This document shows, piece by piece, positions 28,217-39,590 of a DNA stretch of 43,500 bases. Both the position numbers and the translations under genes were made by a program. Positions within the stretch are counted from its first letter, which is position 1. The number at the start of each line of letters is the position of its first letter. The DNA comes from Prorocentrum cordatum (Eukaryota > Sar > Dinophyceae > Prorocentrales > Prorocentraceae): NCBI GenBank assembly GCA_963575745.1, contig CAUYUJ010019604.1:432276-475775 (forward strand), in the 5' to 3' direction. The notes below the pieces were generated by a model that worked only from the letters and a program-made list of their open reading frames with translations, was not told the origin of the DNA and did no database searches.

Positions 28217-29066
28217 GATCTGCTGTGAGGCGGCAGCCTGCACAAGCTCGCCCCGCCACGGGAGGCTCTCCGACCTCGGGCGTGTCGCGCTCCGTTCGCG
28301 GTGCGGCTCCCGGGAGGCCCGGATCCCTCCCTTCGGGGCCCGCTGGCCGAGTCGCTCTCAGACGGCCCTGGGGCACGGCAGGGGGCCCCCAGGATGCTGA
28401 GCATGGACCAACACGACCTCCGACCTCGAGGGAGGGCGACGAGGGTCCGAGGCGGAGGTGGCTGTAATGGGTCCCCGCAGGCGAGTATGAGAGTGAGGGG
28501 GCGGCGGTGTCGTCGGCAGTCGTGAGGTCGATCTGTTACACATTGCACAGAGGGCCCGCCGCAGGCGCGGAATCTTCGTCAGAGCAGTGTGGGTGGGTCG
28601 CGGGCGGGAAGCCACACCGCGAAAGTCCGCTTCGATTCTGGCACGCACCCATGTATGGTGCAAGACCGTTCGACCCCCTCTCTTTGATCTGTAACCACCG
28701 CTTTCCCGTGTCTCCGAATGGCGATCCCCGGTCACGGAGGATTAAAGAACCTCTAACCTTAATAACATGGTGAAGACGTGCATCAGGGACAACGAATCTG
28801 GGCGGGTTGGCTTGACACATCTGCAGACAATACCCCTTCCCCTGATTTCTCGGGCCTTCCTAGCTTAGCACTCATCCCAAAGGGTCAAGCGTCCTTTGAT
28901 TGCTACGGTGGGTTCGCGTCGTGTCGACCGGCGGCGACCCCGCCGCGGGCGTTCAAGGTTGAACTCCGCCAGTGTCCCAGAATCGGCCTACATGGAACGA
29001 TCGGGCGATCGGCAAGCCGCCGATCGTTCAGGCTTGAGCGATCGACGTGGTGTCAGAAACCAGCGC
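28217..29066. other. No supported gene
   Basis: Contains the second flanking direct repeat (28223-28264). Open frames overlap on both strands with no recognised family. Confidence 0.35.
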
Positions 29067-29068
29067 CA

Positions 29069-29274
29069 GGTGCGGGCAATACTTATATCCATATCCAGAG
29101 CGTCGTGCACTTGTTGGGAAGGGGTGCCGCAAGGCCGAGGCACACTGGATATGGATGAGAATCGAACCTTCTGGGGCAAGATTTTTATCGATATCCAGTG
29201 CGCCTCTGGTTTCTGGGGAAGAGAGCCCAAATCTCCAAGACGCATTGGATGTGGATATAACTATTGCCCGCACC
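29069..29274. mobile_element. MITE family 3, single copy
   Basis: 206 bp with inverted ends of about 40 bases matching at about 34 positions, starting GGTGCGGGCAATA and followed by TTATATCCA. Internal GATATCCAGTGCG/CTGGATATGG words repeat the arm motif. Confidence 0.8.
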
Positions 29275-29340
29275 AGGGTCGTCACGACACGAACCTGCCG
29301 GAACCACCCCAGGCGGTGGTTCTGAACAGATCCCCGCCGC

Positions 29341-29563
29341 TGGAGGAGGAGGAGGAGGAGGAGGAGGAGACGAGGAGGGGAAGGAGGAGGACGCGAGAGG
29401 AGGCGGAGAGGAGGGAGGAGGAGGAGGAGGGAGGAGGAGGAGGAGGAGGATGAGGAGAAGGCCGAGGGAGGTGAGGAGGAGGAGAGGGGAGGGGGAGGGA
29501 GGAGGAGGAGGAGGAGGAGGAGGAGGAGGCGGAGGAGGAGGAGGAGGAGGAGGAGCAGGCGGT
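29341..29563. repeat. (GGA)n microsatellite
   Basis: GGA/GGAGG repeats with few interruptions. No gene in 29564-29976 is supported; 29889-29935 has a tandem AACACTTCGTGGTA unit. Confidence 0.9.
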
Positions 29564-29976
29564 GGTTTTGCGCAGCTCCCCGCCGCGCGGAGGGCAGGCC
29601 CGCGGAGCCACGCAGCGAGCCCGCCCGTGGCCGGCGTCGGCTGCCACGGCCGGTGCCCGCCGGGCGCCGGGCGGAGGGCGCCCGCGGGCGCGGCCCGCGT
29701 CTCTGCGGGCAGCCACCTTTTCGATCAGCCGGGGGGAGCGGTGGCCTCTTCGGGGCCCCTTCGGGGCTCCTCGGGGGCCCCTGGGGAGGTCTCGGGGCCA
29801 GCTTTCCCCCCAGACCCCCTCGGGTACAGTGTCAAGCAGTGGCGAAGCGTCCTGGCTCGCCTAGAGGCCCACCAAAGAATGTTAGAACACGTCGTGGTTC
29901 GAAGAACACTTCGTGGTAAGAACACTTCGTGGTAATTAGGCCTATAGAAATGCCGGGGCGGTCGGTCCCTGCTCAA

Positions 29977-30138
29977 CAGTGGGGGCCCATGCCAAGAAAC
30001 ACCCTGCCTGCCTCCAGGGTGCCCTGGGTTTCTTAGGTTTCGATGGTTCTGCTGCGGAGAGCGCGACGTTCCCACACCAAAAATCAAGTGACGTCCTGGG
30101 GTCTCAGGGTTGGGTTTCTTGTGGTCGGGCCCCCACTG
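29977..30138. mobile_element. MITE family 4, copy 1
   Basis: Ends CAGTGGGGGCCC (perfect inverted 12-mer) followed inside by CAAGAAAC on both sides. Outside, TGCTCA and TGAGCA extend the symmetry. Confidence 0.8.
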
Positions 30139-30349
30139 GAATGAGCAAAATCACGACGGGAGGTTTTGCCCAGTTTTCGGCCTCCCGGGGCCTTACCGGG
30201 CCTCGGGACCGTCCAAAAACGATTCAGGATGAGAAGCTGGTCTTGGGGAATGGGTCGAGAACGCTGGGGATCGACGCAATGAAAGGGTCATGACGTCGGA
30301 GGTCTGGGGAGGAGGGGCAGGTACCCGTGCCGCTACCCTTCCCCTTCTT

Positions 30350-30494
30350 TCTCCTCCTCCTCCTCCTCCTCCTCCTCCTGCCCCTCCTCCTCCTCCTCCT
30401 CCTCTTTCTCCTCCTCCTCCTCCTCCTCATGCCCCTCTTCCTCCTCGTCCTCCTCGTTCTCCTCCTCCTCCTCCTCCTCCTCCTCCTCCTCGTC
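30350..30494. repeat. (CCT)n microsatellite
   Basis: CCT repeats with short interruptions. Confidence 0.9.
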
Positions 30495-31674
30495 CTTCCG
30501 TGTTCCCCTCGTTTGAGGCCTCCTGAGAAGCCCTCGCCGCCACTGCTATACTCGCCTCGAAATCCTGGTCCGAGCGCACCCCAGGAGAGGTCCAGGGAGC
30601 AGTGGTAGCTGTGCCGTTTGTTTCCACACTTTCGGGCGCTTTGCGCCGACCAGGCGCCAGCGCAAAACTTGCGCAGGTCACTCTTGCGAGTCGCCGCTGG
30701 CAAGTGGTGTCAGGAGGCGCCACAACGAACTACCCAATAAGACGAGCCAGGCTGACGCAGGGAACATGATCAAAGCAGCGCGTAAGTTTTGCTTGCAGCG
30801 TCGCCCCGCTTCTACCGACGTTCGTCGGGAAGCCAACCCCTGCGGGTCCAATCGACGCTTGGGTATTGGACACCCCCGCTGTTCCACGCCTGGCTGCAGA
30901 CACCCTTCTTCGTGTTCTGACCCACGGCCGGTTCGCCAGGAATCTCACTCAGAAGGGTAGGGTTCACATGTGGTTGCCGAATCGTCCATGCGATGGATCC
31001 CCCCCCCGGGGGGGTAAGGGACATCATTCCCCCAGCCGTGGCTGGTCGGTCTCTGTGCACACCCGGCTATGTGCAGCGCGCGGCGGCCAGAAGCAGCGCG
31101 CCCCGATCGCCGAGGTTGGCGTGCACTTCTTCCCTCCTGGTGATACCCGTCCTGCTCTTCCTCGTCGAGATCCTGCCGGAGGCGGGCTCGTCGATCGCCT
31201 GTCGTGTCGTTGTTGCCGTCACCGTCCGTCATGCCGCCGTCGCCGTCGTCGTTGGTGGTTGCCTGTTTATCATCTTTAGCTGGACCATCATAATCAACAT
31301 CATCAGTCTCGTCATCGTCATCGTCGTCATAGTCACCACCGTCACCACAACTACGTCGATGATCCTCAGGACGTGTGTTAGCCCAATGTGTGTCTACCCC
31401 GTTCGGCCTGAGGCGGCTATCGTAACACCGCCTGCGTCGTGTTGACAGGCGTCGGTGGGCAAGCACACTTTGGCGCTAGCACACTTTCTGAGGATCATCG
31501 AATCCTCCCTCGCGGTGATGACCGTCCTGCCGGAGGCGCCTTGGGGTCGCAGAAGAGGAAGAAGGCGGCATGAGCGGATTTTCGACAATGTATGGTTATG
31601 CTATGCTTAGCTCTTATTTTAGGAGCCAGAATTTGGCTACTTGAATTCGTCCCCTCGTCGTCGTTCGACGTTTT
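30495..31674. other. No supported gene
   Basis: Frames on both strands overlap (for example 30866-31279 and 30945-31466). A hydrophobic run LLVIPVLLFLVEIL around 31130-31175 could be part of a membrane protein but lacks context. Confidence 0.35.
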
Positions 31675-31795
31675 TGGACGTGCTCGTTGGTACCCGGAGG
31701 TCTTCCATCCTCGGGGTGTTTTCCTGCACCTGCGCCTCGCCGGGAGCCTTCGGGCCGTGCCTGAATCGTCGCGAACGGTCGGCAGAGAATTGCAA
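31675..31795 (+). repeat. Dispersed repeat of about 110 bp, copy 2
   Basis: Homologous to 24861-24975; shares CCTCGGGGTG, CTGCGCCTCGCCG and CGAACGGTCGGCAGAG. Confidence 0.6.
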
Positions 31796-31912
31796 AAAAA
31801 ACCCAAGGTTTTTTTGCAATCCTTGGGTTACGACCCCAAGGTTTTTTTGCAATCCTAGGGTTTTCTTGCAATCCAAGGTTTTTTTGCAATCCTTGGGTTA
31901 CGACCCGAAAGC
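31791..31912. repeat. Tandem and inverted GGTTTTTTTGCAATCC repeat
   Basis: Starts with GCAAAAAAAACC facing GGTTTTTTTGC, a strong small hairpin, then three more copies of the unit, two of them followed by TTGGGTTACGACCC. Period is about 35-45 bases. Confidence 0.85.
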
Positions 31913-32519
31913 TAAGCTAGACCTTATCGATGTACACGGCGTTTCCGAGGGCCGCCACGAAGAGGCGAAGTGAGTCGCGAGTCACGGCCTGGGCGATCTC
32001 AGAGCCAGGCGCGAGTCCCCCATCCTGTTCCGACGGGGGGGAGGGGGTACGGCGCGAAGGCGCGAAGCTACGCTCGTCTCGCGCTTCGCGGAGCGCGGAG
32101 GGCGCAGACAGTTGCCTTAGGTTATCTTTCGCCGGAGTGATCTCTGGCGCGACGTGCGCGCTCGCCCCCCCCCCCCCCCCGCCGCTTTTTGTTCAAATCG
32201 CGCGCCACAGGTCACTTTTGCCCAGGGTCACTCCTGCGTGCTGCCGACAAGTGGACGGCCCGGCCTTCCCTCCTCCACCCCTGACCCAGCCCTCTTCGAG
32301 CCTCGTCCTTTTTTGCGTTGGGCGGACCTCAGCAAGTAGGCTGTAGCGTTCTGGTGGCAAGAGAAACGGGAAACACCGTTTGAGTGCAATCTAAGCGCCT
32401 AAGCGGCGCATGAGGTGCAAATAGAACCAGAAAAATGGAGAGACTGCGAAGGCACAGGGTCAGAGTGAAAGAGCCGAATGGTCATTCACTGTCCTGCGTG
32501 GCTGAAGTAGTGTTCCGCG
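31913..32519. other. No supported gene
   Basis: Contains a C homopolymer at about 32165-32180 and a GCGCGAAG/CTTCGCG-rich patch near 32050-32100. Confidence 0.4.
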
Positions 32520-32709
32520 GTGGAGATTGTTGTTACGGTGTTGTTTTGTTGGTGACCATGTTATTATGATCGTTATTTATTGTTGGTAGTGTTGGTGTTG
32601 CTGTTGTTGCTTTTGTTGTTGTCGTGTTTATTGTTGGTGTTGTTGTTGCGGTTGTTGTTGCTATTGTGGTTGGTTTTGTTGTTGTTGGTGTTGTTGTTAT
32701 TGTTGTTGG

Positions 32710-32746
<37 letters not shown>

Positions 32747-32815
32747 CGTCGTGGTTGTTGGAGTTGGTTGTTGTTGCTGTTGTTGTCGTTTTTGCCGCTG
32801 TTGTTGTTGATACTC
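32520..32815. repeat. (TTG)n microsatellite
   Basis: TTG/TGT repeats with occasional G/A changes. A similar shorter run lies at about 33615-33715. Confidence 0.9.
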
Positions 32816-32939
32816 AGTTCTAGAGAATCAATATTGTTGATCTTCGGAGACGGTTTCGCACGCTCTCGCCTCGACGCCCGCTACAATTTCTCTGAACGCG
32901 AGGCTCCCGCGCGAGCGTTGGCTTGAGTGTAAATCTGGG

Positions 32940-33490
32940 CCTTGGGAGGCCCGGCTGCAACGACAACGGCTTCCGCTCGATCTTTCCTCACAATTTACCC
33001 CGAGACACCCTGGCCAGAGAGGTTCCCGAACTCAGGATCGGCGCTCTCGCTCGAGACTTCCTCGCAAGTCAGTCAAGTCGTTGAAGGCCCAGCCACGACG
33101 ACGAGGGCGCCTGCTCGATCCTCCCTACGATTTACTCCGAAAGCCCCTGGCCAGGAAGGCCCCCGAACTCAGGAACGGCGCTTTCGCTCGAGATGTTCGT
33201 ATGATTTAGTCAAATTGGTGGAGGCCATCTACGACGACAAGAGCTTTCGTTCTATACTTCCTGAAGATGTATTCGCAAAGGTCCTTGCCAGAGAGGCCCC
33301 CGAACTCAAGAGTGGCGCTCTCGCTCGATACTTTCTCGTAATCCAGGCAAGTTGGTGGAGGCCCAGACACGGCGACAAGGGTTTCCGTTAGATATTTCTC
33401 CATCGTGTATTCCGGGAGCCCTTGGCCAGACAGGCCCCCGAATTCAGGAAGGGCGTTCTCGCTGGAGAGTTCCTCACACTTGAGTCAGTG
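32940..33490. repeat. 137-bp tandem repeat, four copies
   Basis: The block CCCGAACTCAGGA---GGCGCT-TCGCTCGAGA starts at 33025, 33162, 33299 and 33437, so the period is 137-138 bases. As 137 is not a multiple of three, the unit cannot keep one reading frame. Confidence 0.9.
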
Positions 33491-34480
33491 GCCGACAAGG
33501 AAGATATTCCCCCGAAAGGGGGTGCAATCGAAGACGAAGTAGGCGGGTATCGAGGGTTGGGGGTTACATAATGCAAGACACGCGTGCCAGTAAGAGCGAA
33601 CAGTTTTACAATGATTGTTGTTGTTATTGTTAGTGGTGTAGGTGTTACTGTTTTGTGTTGTTGTTGTTGCCGTCGTTGTTGTGTTTTGTGTATGTTGTTG
33701 ATGTTGGTGTTGCAAAAGAACACGCTTATATATGTATCGTTGATCCCCCATCTCTGGTAACCATTGTTTGATTTGATTGAAGTGCCCCCCTCGGGGCTCG
33801 GGGGGGGGAAGCAGCAATGCCAACCCCAAAGAAATGCCCCAGGAGGTGCCGCCACCGCGGTTGCATGTCGAGCGCACAGCAAACAGCAGCAGCGCGTTTC
33901 GCTCCACGCAGTAGCATATTCATGACGGTCAGATTCTGGCCGTTCATGTCATCGCGTTTGTGTGTATTTTAAGTTTGTTTTGTTGCACTAGTTGTGACGT
34001 GCGGCGTTAAACTTGCATGGGTTTTCATCAGCTCAGTGTTCTTATCTTCTCGTTCTTCATTATCCTTATCCTCCTCCTCACGACGACGGAAGACGACGTT
34101 CTCCTGCTCTTCGTCCTTTTACTTTCCTTCTGCTCCCTTCCTCCCCTCCTTCCCTTGTCCGTCCGCACGACGACATGATCCTCGTCCTCTTCCTCCTCCT
34201 CACCGAGAAAAGCAGACGAGGCCACCGATCAGGACGGACGAGGCATTCGAGGTTCGTTTGATTAGGGATACAATCTAAAGCTTGAACGATGCGGGCGAAT
34301 GAATGTGGGCGTAAATTCTGCCAGCATGTTGTACACATTGTGGCATCATGCTCGAACACTTACTCATACGTTTAAAGATATCACTGTGGATGGCGCGACA
34401 CACATTGGAGGCCAGTAGTTGTACCGAGAGCACACTAGTGACTAGGGAATACTGATAGGAAGGCCATCTGCGAGAGCACT
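33491..34480. other. No supported gene
   Basis: Includes a TTG-rich run and unremarkable sequence; open frames are short and overlap on both strands. Confidence 0.4.
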
Positions 34481-34484
34481 CTGG

Positions 34485-34985
34485 ATAAACCAGGAGGGAG
34501 ACCAGGCGGGTTGACCGTAACGGAGACTGAGGGAGGCGATGAGGCAGACCATAAGCGAGACCATGGGGGAGACCAAGGGGGGGCATGAGGGAGAGAACAG
34601 ACAGTGGAGGTCCATGCCAAGAAACACCCTGCTTGCCTCCAGGTTGCCCTGGGTTTCTTCGGCTTCGGTGGTTTTGCAGCGGGAAGCGTGACGTCCCCAC
34701 ACCAAAAACCGATGAACATCCTGGGGTCTCCGGGTTGGGTTTCTTGTGGAAGGCTTCTGGTGGATTGGCCTCCATTGTACAGGAGACTATGAGGGAGACT
34801 ATAGGGAGTCCATCAGGGATACCAGAAGGGAACCATAAGGAGGGCACCATCATCAAAACCATACGGGGTGACCATATGGGAGACCATACGGCAGACCATA
34901 CGGCCATAGGGGAGACCGTGCAAGAGCTTAGATTGGGTGACCATACGGGAGACCAGACGGGGACCCACACGGGAGATGTTGGACG
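34485..34985. repeat. Imperfect GGGAGACCATA(C)GG tandem repeat
   Basis: Units of about 13-20 bases on both sides of a MITE family 4 copy. Confidence 0.65.
34602..34777. mobile_element. MITE family 4, copy 2
   Basis: Near-identical interior to 29977-30138 (CCAAGAAACACCCTGC, CACACCAAAAA, GGTTGGGTTTCTTGTGG). Its right end has a short insertion before CCTCCATTG. It lies within the GGGAGACCAT tandem field. Confidence 0.8.
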
Positions 34986-35343
34986 GCGGCCGGGCCCTCA
35001 GATTACCAAACATGTCGCGTCTCGGTCTGCCCATTGTTCGAGGAAGTCAGCAGAGAGAAGGTTTGGGATGGTGCAGAAGTGGTTGCCAGCTGGGATCAGA
35101 TTTTTTCTTCTTTGATTGGTATGAGCCGGTTTCGATTCCGATCTTGAGGACGCCCTCAGTTTCTGATGGCGCATCCCTAAGATTGTCGTCGCGTTTGGGC
35201 TTGTCAATAGTATCCGTAAGGGCTTCGCCCCCATGCCGCCGGGCACCCCTCTCTTAGATTGGGACTTGCCAGAGTTGTGTTGGGATGTCTGGACGCTGAC
35301 GTGAAGCAATGTCGGGACTTCACGCGAGGGCCAATATGAATTT

Positions 35344-35885
35344 GCAAGGGCTTATGGCTTCAGTGGCGCGATATTCGGTAATTCAAGTTGGTGTTATGGC
35401 TTCGTGGACGCGAATCTGGTATAATTTACAAGGGTTTGTGGCCTCAGGGACGCACACATGGTGTAATTTACGAAGATTATGGCCTCGGGGGCGCAAACAT
35501 CGTATAATTTACCCGGGTGTATGGCCTCGGGGGCGCGAGTATTGTGTAATTTGCAAAGGTTTGTGGCCTCGGGGACGCAAGTATGGTTTCATGTATGAAG
35601 GTGTATCGCCCTGGGAACGCGAATATTCGGTAATGTTTGAAGGTTTACGGTTTCGGGAGCGCGAATATTCCGAAATTGGCGAGGGTTATGGTTTCGGTGG
35701 CGCGAACATTGTGTAATTTACAAAGGTTTATGGCTCCGGGGACGCGAATATTGTGTTATACACGTGGGGTTATGGTTTCGGGGACGCGAATATTGCATAA
35801 GTTATGATTTTATGGTCTCGGGGACGTGAATATGGTGCAATATACTAAGGTTTATGGCCTCGGGGACGCGAACATCATGTATTGT
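35344..35885 (+). repeat. 42-bp minisatellite, about 13 copies
   Basis: Consensus TTTATGGCCTCGGGGACGCG then AATATTGTGTAATTTACAAAGG. The period of about 41-43 bases keeps a frame open over 35309-35716, giving 14-residue repeats. I treat it as non-coding because copies include shifts and stops after 35716. Confidence 0.9.
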
Positions 35886-36055
35886 AGTGGCCTTCGGCCA
35901 GTGCCGCCGATCCGGGTCGCTCGGGGTTATTCTCCAGACGCAGAAATTATGGGCGCACACTCAAACGCACACACACAGTCACACCACTTAACCTGCGCCG
36001 CAGACATGCGCACACAGCATCACCCACACACACATACTAGTTGGGAAACGCTCCT

Positions 36056-36074
36056 GTAGTACTAGTAGTAGTAT

Positions 36075-36119
<45 letters not shown>

Positions 36120-36120
36120 C

Positions 36121-36155
<35 letters not shown>

Positions 36156-36203
36156 TAGTAGTAGTAGTAGTGGTTGTGGTAGTAGTGGTAGTAGTAGTAG
36201 AGG
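36056..36203. repeat. (AGT)n microsatellite
   Basis: AGT repeats with a few changes. Confidence 0.95.
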
Positions 36204-36269
36204 CCTCGTTCCGCGGCTTCTCTCGACTTCCCGCGGTCTCTCTCAAGTTTCGAGCACGCGGTGAGTTTC

Positions 36270-36530
36270 ACGATATATGTGTGTGTATGTACGCGTGCAT
36301 GCATGTATGCATGCATTGATCATGTGTGCCTGTGTGTAGGTACGTATGTATGTATGTATGCTTGTGCGCGTATGTATGTATTTAGTTTGTATGTATGTTT
36401 GTATGTGTGTATGATAATATGTGTGTATGTGTGTGAATGTAAGTATGTATGTCTGGAAGATTGTTTTTCTATGTATGCAAATGTGTTTAAATGTAGGTAT
36501 GTATGCATGTGTGTATGGATGTGCGTTTGA
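36270..36530. repeat. (GTAT)n-type microsatellite
   Basis: GTAT/GTGT/GCAT words, degenerate. Confidence 0.9.
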
Positions 36531-36719
36531 AGAGCGAGGATGTTTCAAAGAAGAGGCACTCGGTGACGCGATCGTTGAGGGATAGGAGTGAGGTCGCAGA
36601 GGAGGAGGAGGAGAATGAGGAAGAGGCGATAACTTGAAGGAAAACGATGAGACGGAGGACATCCTGCCGGTGGCGCCCTGGGCGGTGCCGCGGAAGAAAC
36701 CGGGGGCCTGCCGGAGGCA

Positions 36720-37250
36720 GTCTGGAGGCCTCTGGGGAGCTGTTTTGGGGCCTCTTGGAACCTCTTTTGGGCCTCTTGTGGGCTTCTTGGGGCCCCTTGG
36801 GGGTCTCTTGGGGCCTCCTGGGGGCCTCTTGGGGCGGAAAGCTCGGTTCTTTCGGTTCGTGGTCCCCCTCTTGGGCCCCTCTTGGGGCTCTCTTGGGGCC
36901 TTCTTGGGCTGTCCAGAGGCCCTCTTGGGCCGTCTTGGGGCCCTCTTGGGCCGTCTTGGGGCTCTCTTGGGCCGTGTTGGAAGCATCGTGGGCCGTCTTG
37001 GGACGGACTTGGGGGCCTCTTGGGCCGTCTTCGAGCGTCGGACGCCCGAAAAGGCAAGAACGCTAAAAACCCTGAGAAAACCAATGAAAATCAACGATTC
37101 TGGCCTCTTGGGGCCCTCTTGGGAGGCCTCTTGGAAGCTTCTTGGGGCGTCTTGGAGACACCTTGGGCCGTCTGGAGGCCATCTCGGGCGTCTTGGAGCG
37201 ATTTTTCGGCGACTCGGGGCCCTCTTGGAACCCCTTGGGGGTCTCTTGGG
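36720..37250 (+). repeat. CTTGGG-type degenerate repeat, fourth field
   Basis: GGGCCGTCTTGGGGCCCTCTT-type 21-base units that read Gly-Arg-Leu-Gly-Ala-Leu-Leu. Frames of up to 423 residues cross it on either strand and are rejected. Confidence 0.8.
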
Positions 37251-38153
37251 CCCCCCCCCTCCTCCAAAGCGCCGGAAAAAGCGGAGCATGGCGCCCCCCC
37301 CCCCCCTATCTTCCACTCCCCCGGAGCGGCCCCGGGGTTCGCCGGAAACTCGCACCCCCCCCCCCCCCCCCACCCCCCCTTCCCCGGCAGAGCCACCCCG
37401 GCGACCCCCCCAGAGGCTGAAGCTCAGCCTCGAGGCTGTAGCTGAGACTCCTTGAAACTCACACGCCGGATCGGCGGATTTATATGTCCCACGACCCCCC
37501 GGGAATTCAGACAACGCGATTCGGGGACGCTAGCCAGGACGTTTTTCGGCTCCCCCCCTCGCGCGTTCAGCAACAGTTAAGAGTAAGGAAGCAGGAAGCA
37601 GGACTGTAACAGTGGAAACTGGACGCTGCAACTGGTACAGGGAGCTGCAAGCCTAATCTTCGCAGCCTGATGGCCCCGCAAGGGGGCCGGCGGATAAGTC
37701 CTTTTCGTGTTTGTCTTCTTTTTTGCTCCATCTGCCCGCATGTTCGCAACGTGTCTGGAACGCCTTGAGCGCCACGGTTTAGACCAACTGAGCATTGACA
37801 TGCCGACGAGCGGATCGAATTGCAAGGGGCAGGGCGCGGGCAAAAGAGGGCAGGAAGAAACGAGGAGGGGACAATGTGCAGTACAATTCACACCAGCAGT
37901 CCGCCTGTCGCTGACCACCGGAACATCTCTTCACTCGAGTGCAATCTGAGCGGCTCTACAGTCAACGCGCTTAGTAAGGACGTGCGTCTTCATCCAGGCT
38001 GCGCTCGTGTCCTTGCCTCTGCGGCCCGTTCGCTGCTATTTTCACTCGTCGCCCGCCGCCCGAACCGATTGTCGGCTTCGGCCTCCCAGGGTCTCGCGTC
38101 CTTGCCGCCCGTCCTGGACACGTTTTGATCGTACCCGTGGAGGTAGGAGATCC
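37251..38153. other. No supported gene
   Basis: C homopolymers near 37291-37305 and 37356-37370, otherwise featureless. Confidence 0.4.
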
Positions 38154-38320
38154 GCCACGCGCAGAGGGGGGTTGGGGGAGGGGGGAGGGCTTCTTAGAAG
38201 CACCCCTGCTTCTTCGAAGGCGCGGGACTTGTCTATAGATGTAAGCCCGGCGCCTTCTAAGAAGCAGCCTCCTTCTAAGAAGCCCCCCCCCCTTCCCTCC
38301 ACCCCCTTGTGCGCGCCGCC
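38154..38320. mobile_element. MITE family 2, copy 2
   Basis: 167 bp. Ends GCCACGCGCAGAGGGGGG and GTGCGCGCCGCC; inner CTTCTTAGAAG and CTTCTAAGAAG blocks, complements of each other. Confidence 0.85.
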
Positions 38321-38550
38321 AAAAAGAGGAGGAAAGCGGGTCAAGTGGGCGGCGACGACGGCCGCCCCATCCCCCCCCCAGGCTGATAGGGACGCCCTGC
38401 CGTCCCCCTCGCCCGAGCGGCAGGCGCACGGTGTTCCCGCGGCGCCCGCCGCGGCGCCCGCTGCGGCGGCTGCCGCGGCGCCCAGCTGGCACAGCCCTGT
38501 GCCGACGCCCGTCATGGGGCTGGCGGCCGCGCTGCTCATGCTGGCGGCCG

Positions 38551-38965
38551 CAGGGGGGGGGGCGGGGGGGGGGGGAGGGGGGGGGGCGGCTTGGCGCCTC
38601 CCTCCCGCCTCCTCATCCTCTTCCGCATGGCGATGTCCGCATCTCTCCCGCGTCTTCCCCCCCCCCCCCCCCCCCCCCCCCTTCCCCTCCCCCCATTCCT
38701 CCTCCTCGTCATCCCCCCCCCCCCCCGCGACGACGATAACGATATCCTCCTCCTCCCTCCTCCTCCTCCTCCTCCTCCTCCTCCTCCTCCTCCTCATCCT
38801 CCTCCTCCTCCTCCCTCCTCCTCCTCCTCCTCCTCCTCCTCCTCCCCCTCTCTCTCCCTCCCCCTCCTCCCCCCCCTCTCCTCCTCCTCCTCTCCTCCTC
38901 CTCCTCCTCCTCCTCCTCCTCCTCCTCCTCCTCCTCCTCCTCCTCCTCCCCCTCCTCATTCTCCT
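38551..38965. repeat. G and C homopolymers and long (CCT)n tract
   Basis: G-rich 38551-38588, C runs near 38650-38682 and 38713-38727, CCT repeats 38745-38965. Flanking frames are artefacts. Confidence 0.9.
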
Positions 38966-39590
38966 CCTCCTCCTGCATCCCTCTTACTTGCATGCCCCGA
39001 GGGTGGGGGGGCCTGGCACCTGTTCTCACGGTGTCAGCGCCACGCACTCCTCGGGGCACACCGTCACAGTAAGCTGCATGCGGCGACTGGGGTTCGGTTA
39101 AACCGACTTGTGCCCCATTTGGAACCAGCCACGTGGCGTTCTGCCCGTTGCAGGCGCGGGGGATTGCGCGTTACGTTGAGAGGCGGGGCCAAGTGGCCCG
39201 TAAGTCCCATGGTGGTCTTGTGCCCGCTTACCTTGGGGAACAATCCCATTTGCGCATGCCAGTTGATTGGGCAGGGGCTGACAGTCGGGAACTGCCTCGA
39301 GGTGAACTGGCCGTCCCCCTACGCAACACGCCCCCTACGGTTGGAGGCATGTCGTTGCGCGACGAGGTCGCTGCCAATCCCCCGTTCGTCGGCGCGCGCG
39401 CTTTCGGGCCCGCTTCCTCTCATGCGGGCGAGGCTGGGGGTGCCAGTTGTCCGCTGTTGCGGCCCGCCTGCGCGCGGCGTGCACCTCGCACTTCCTGATT
39501 CCATGACTCCATGATTCCACCCCTTCTCATTACAACTACTTTTTCTCGTCGCACCCTACCATATATGATCCTTGAGCTTCAAGGTCGCAA
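38966..39590. other. No firmly supported gene
   Basis: The plus frame 39133-39498 has balanced composition (for example RMPVDWAGADSREL) but no recognised family, conventional start or neighbour. One degenerate hairpin-like word CCGCTGTTGCGG occurs at 39450. Confidence 0.3.

Noticed and set aside
32580-32815. Poly-Val/Leu/Cys protein from the TTG tract
   Set aside because: Microsatellite translation only.
36243-37514. Minus frame of 423 residues and plus frame of 273 residues
   Set aside because: Both are translations of CTTGGG and GTAT repeats.
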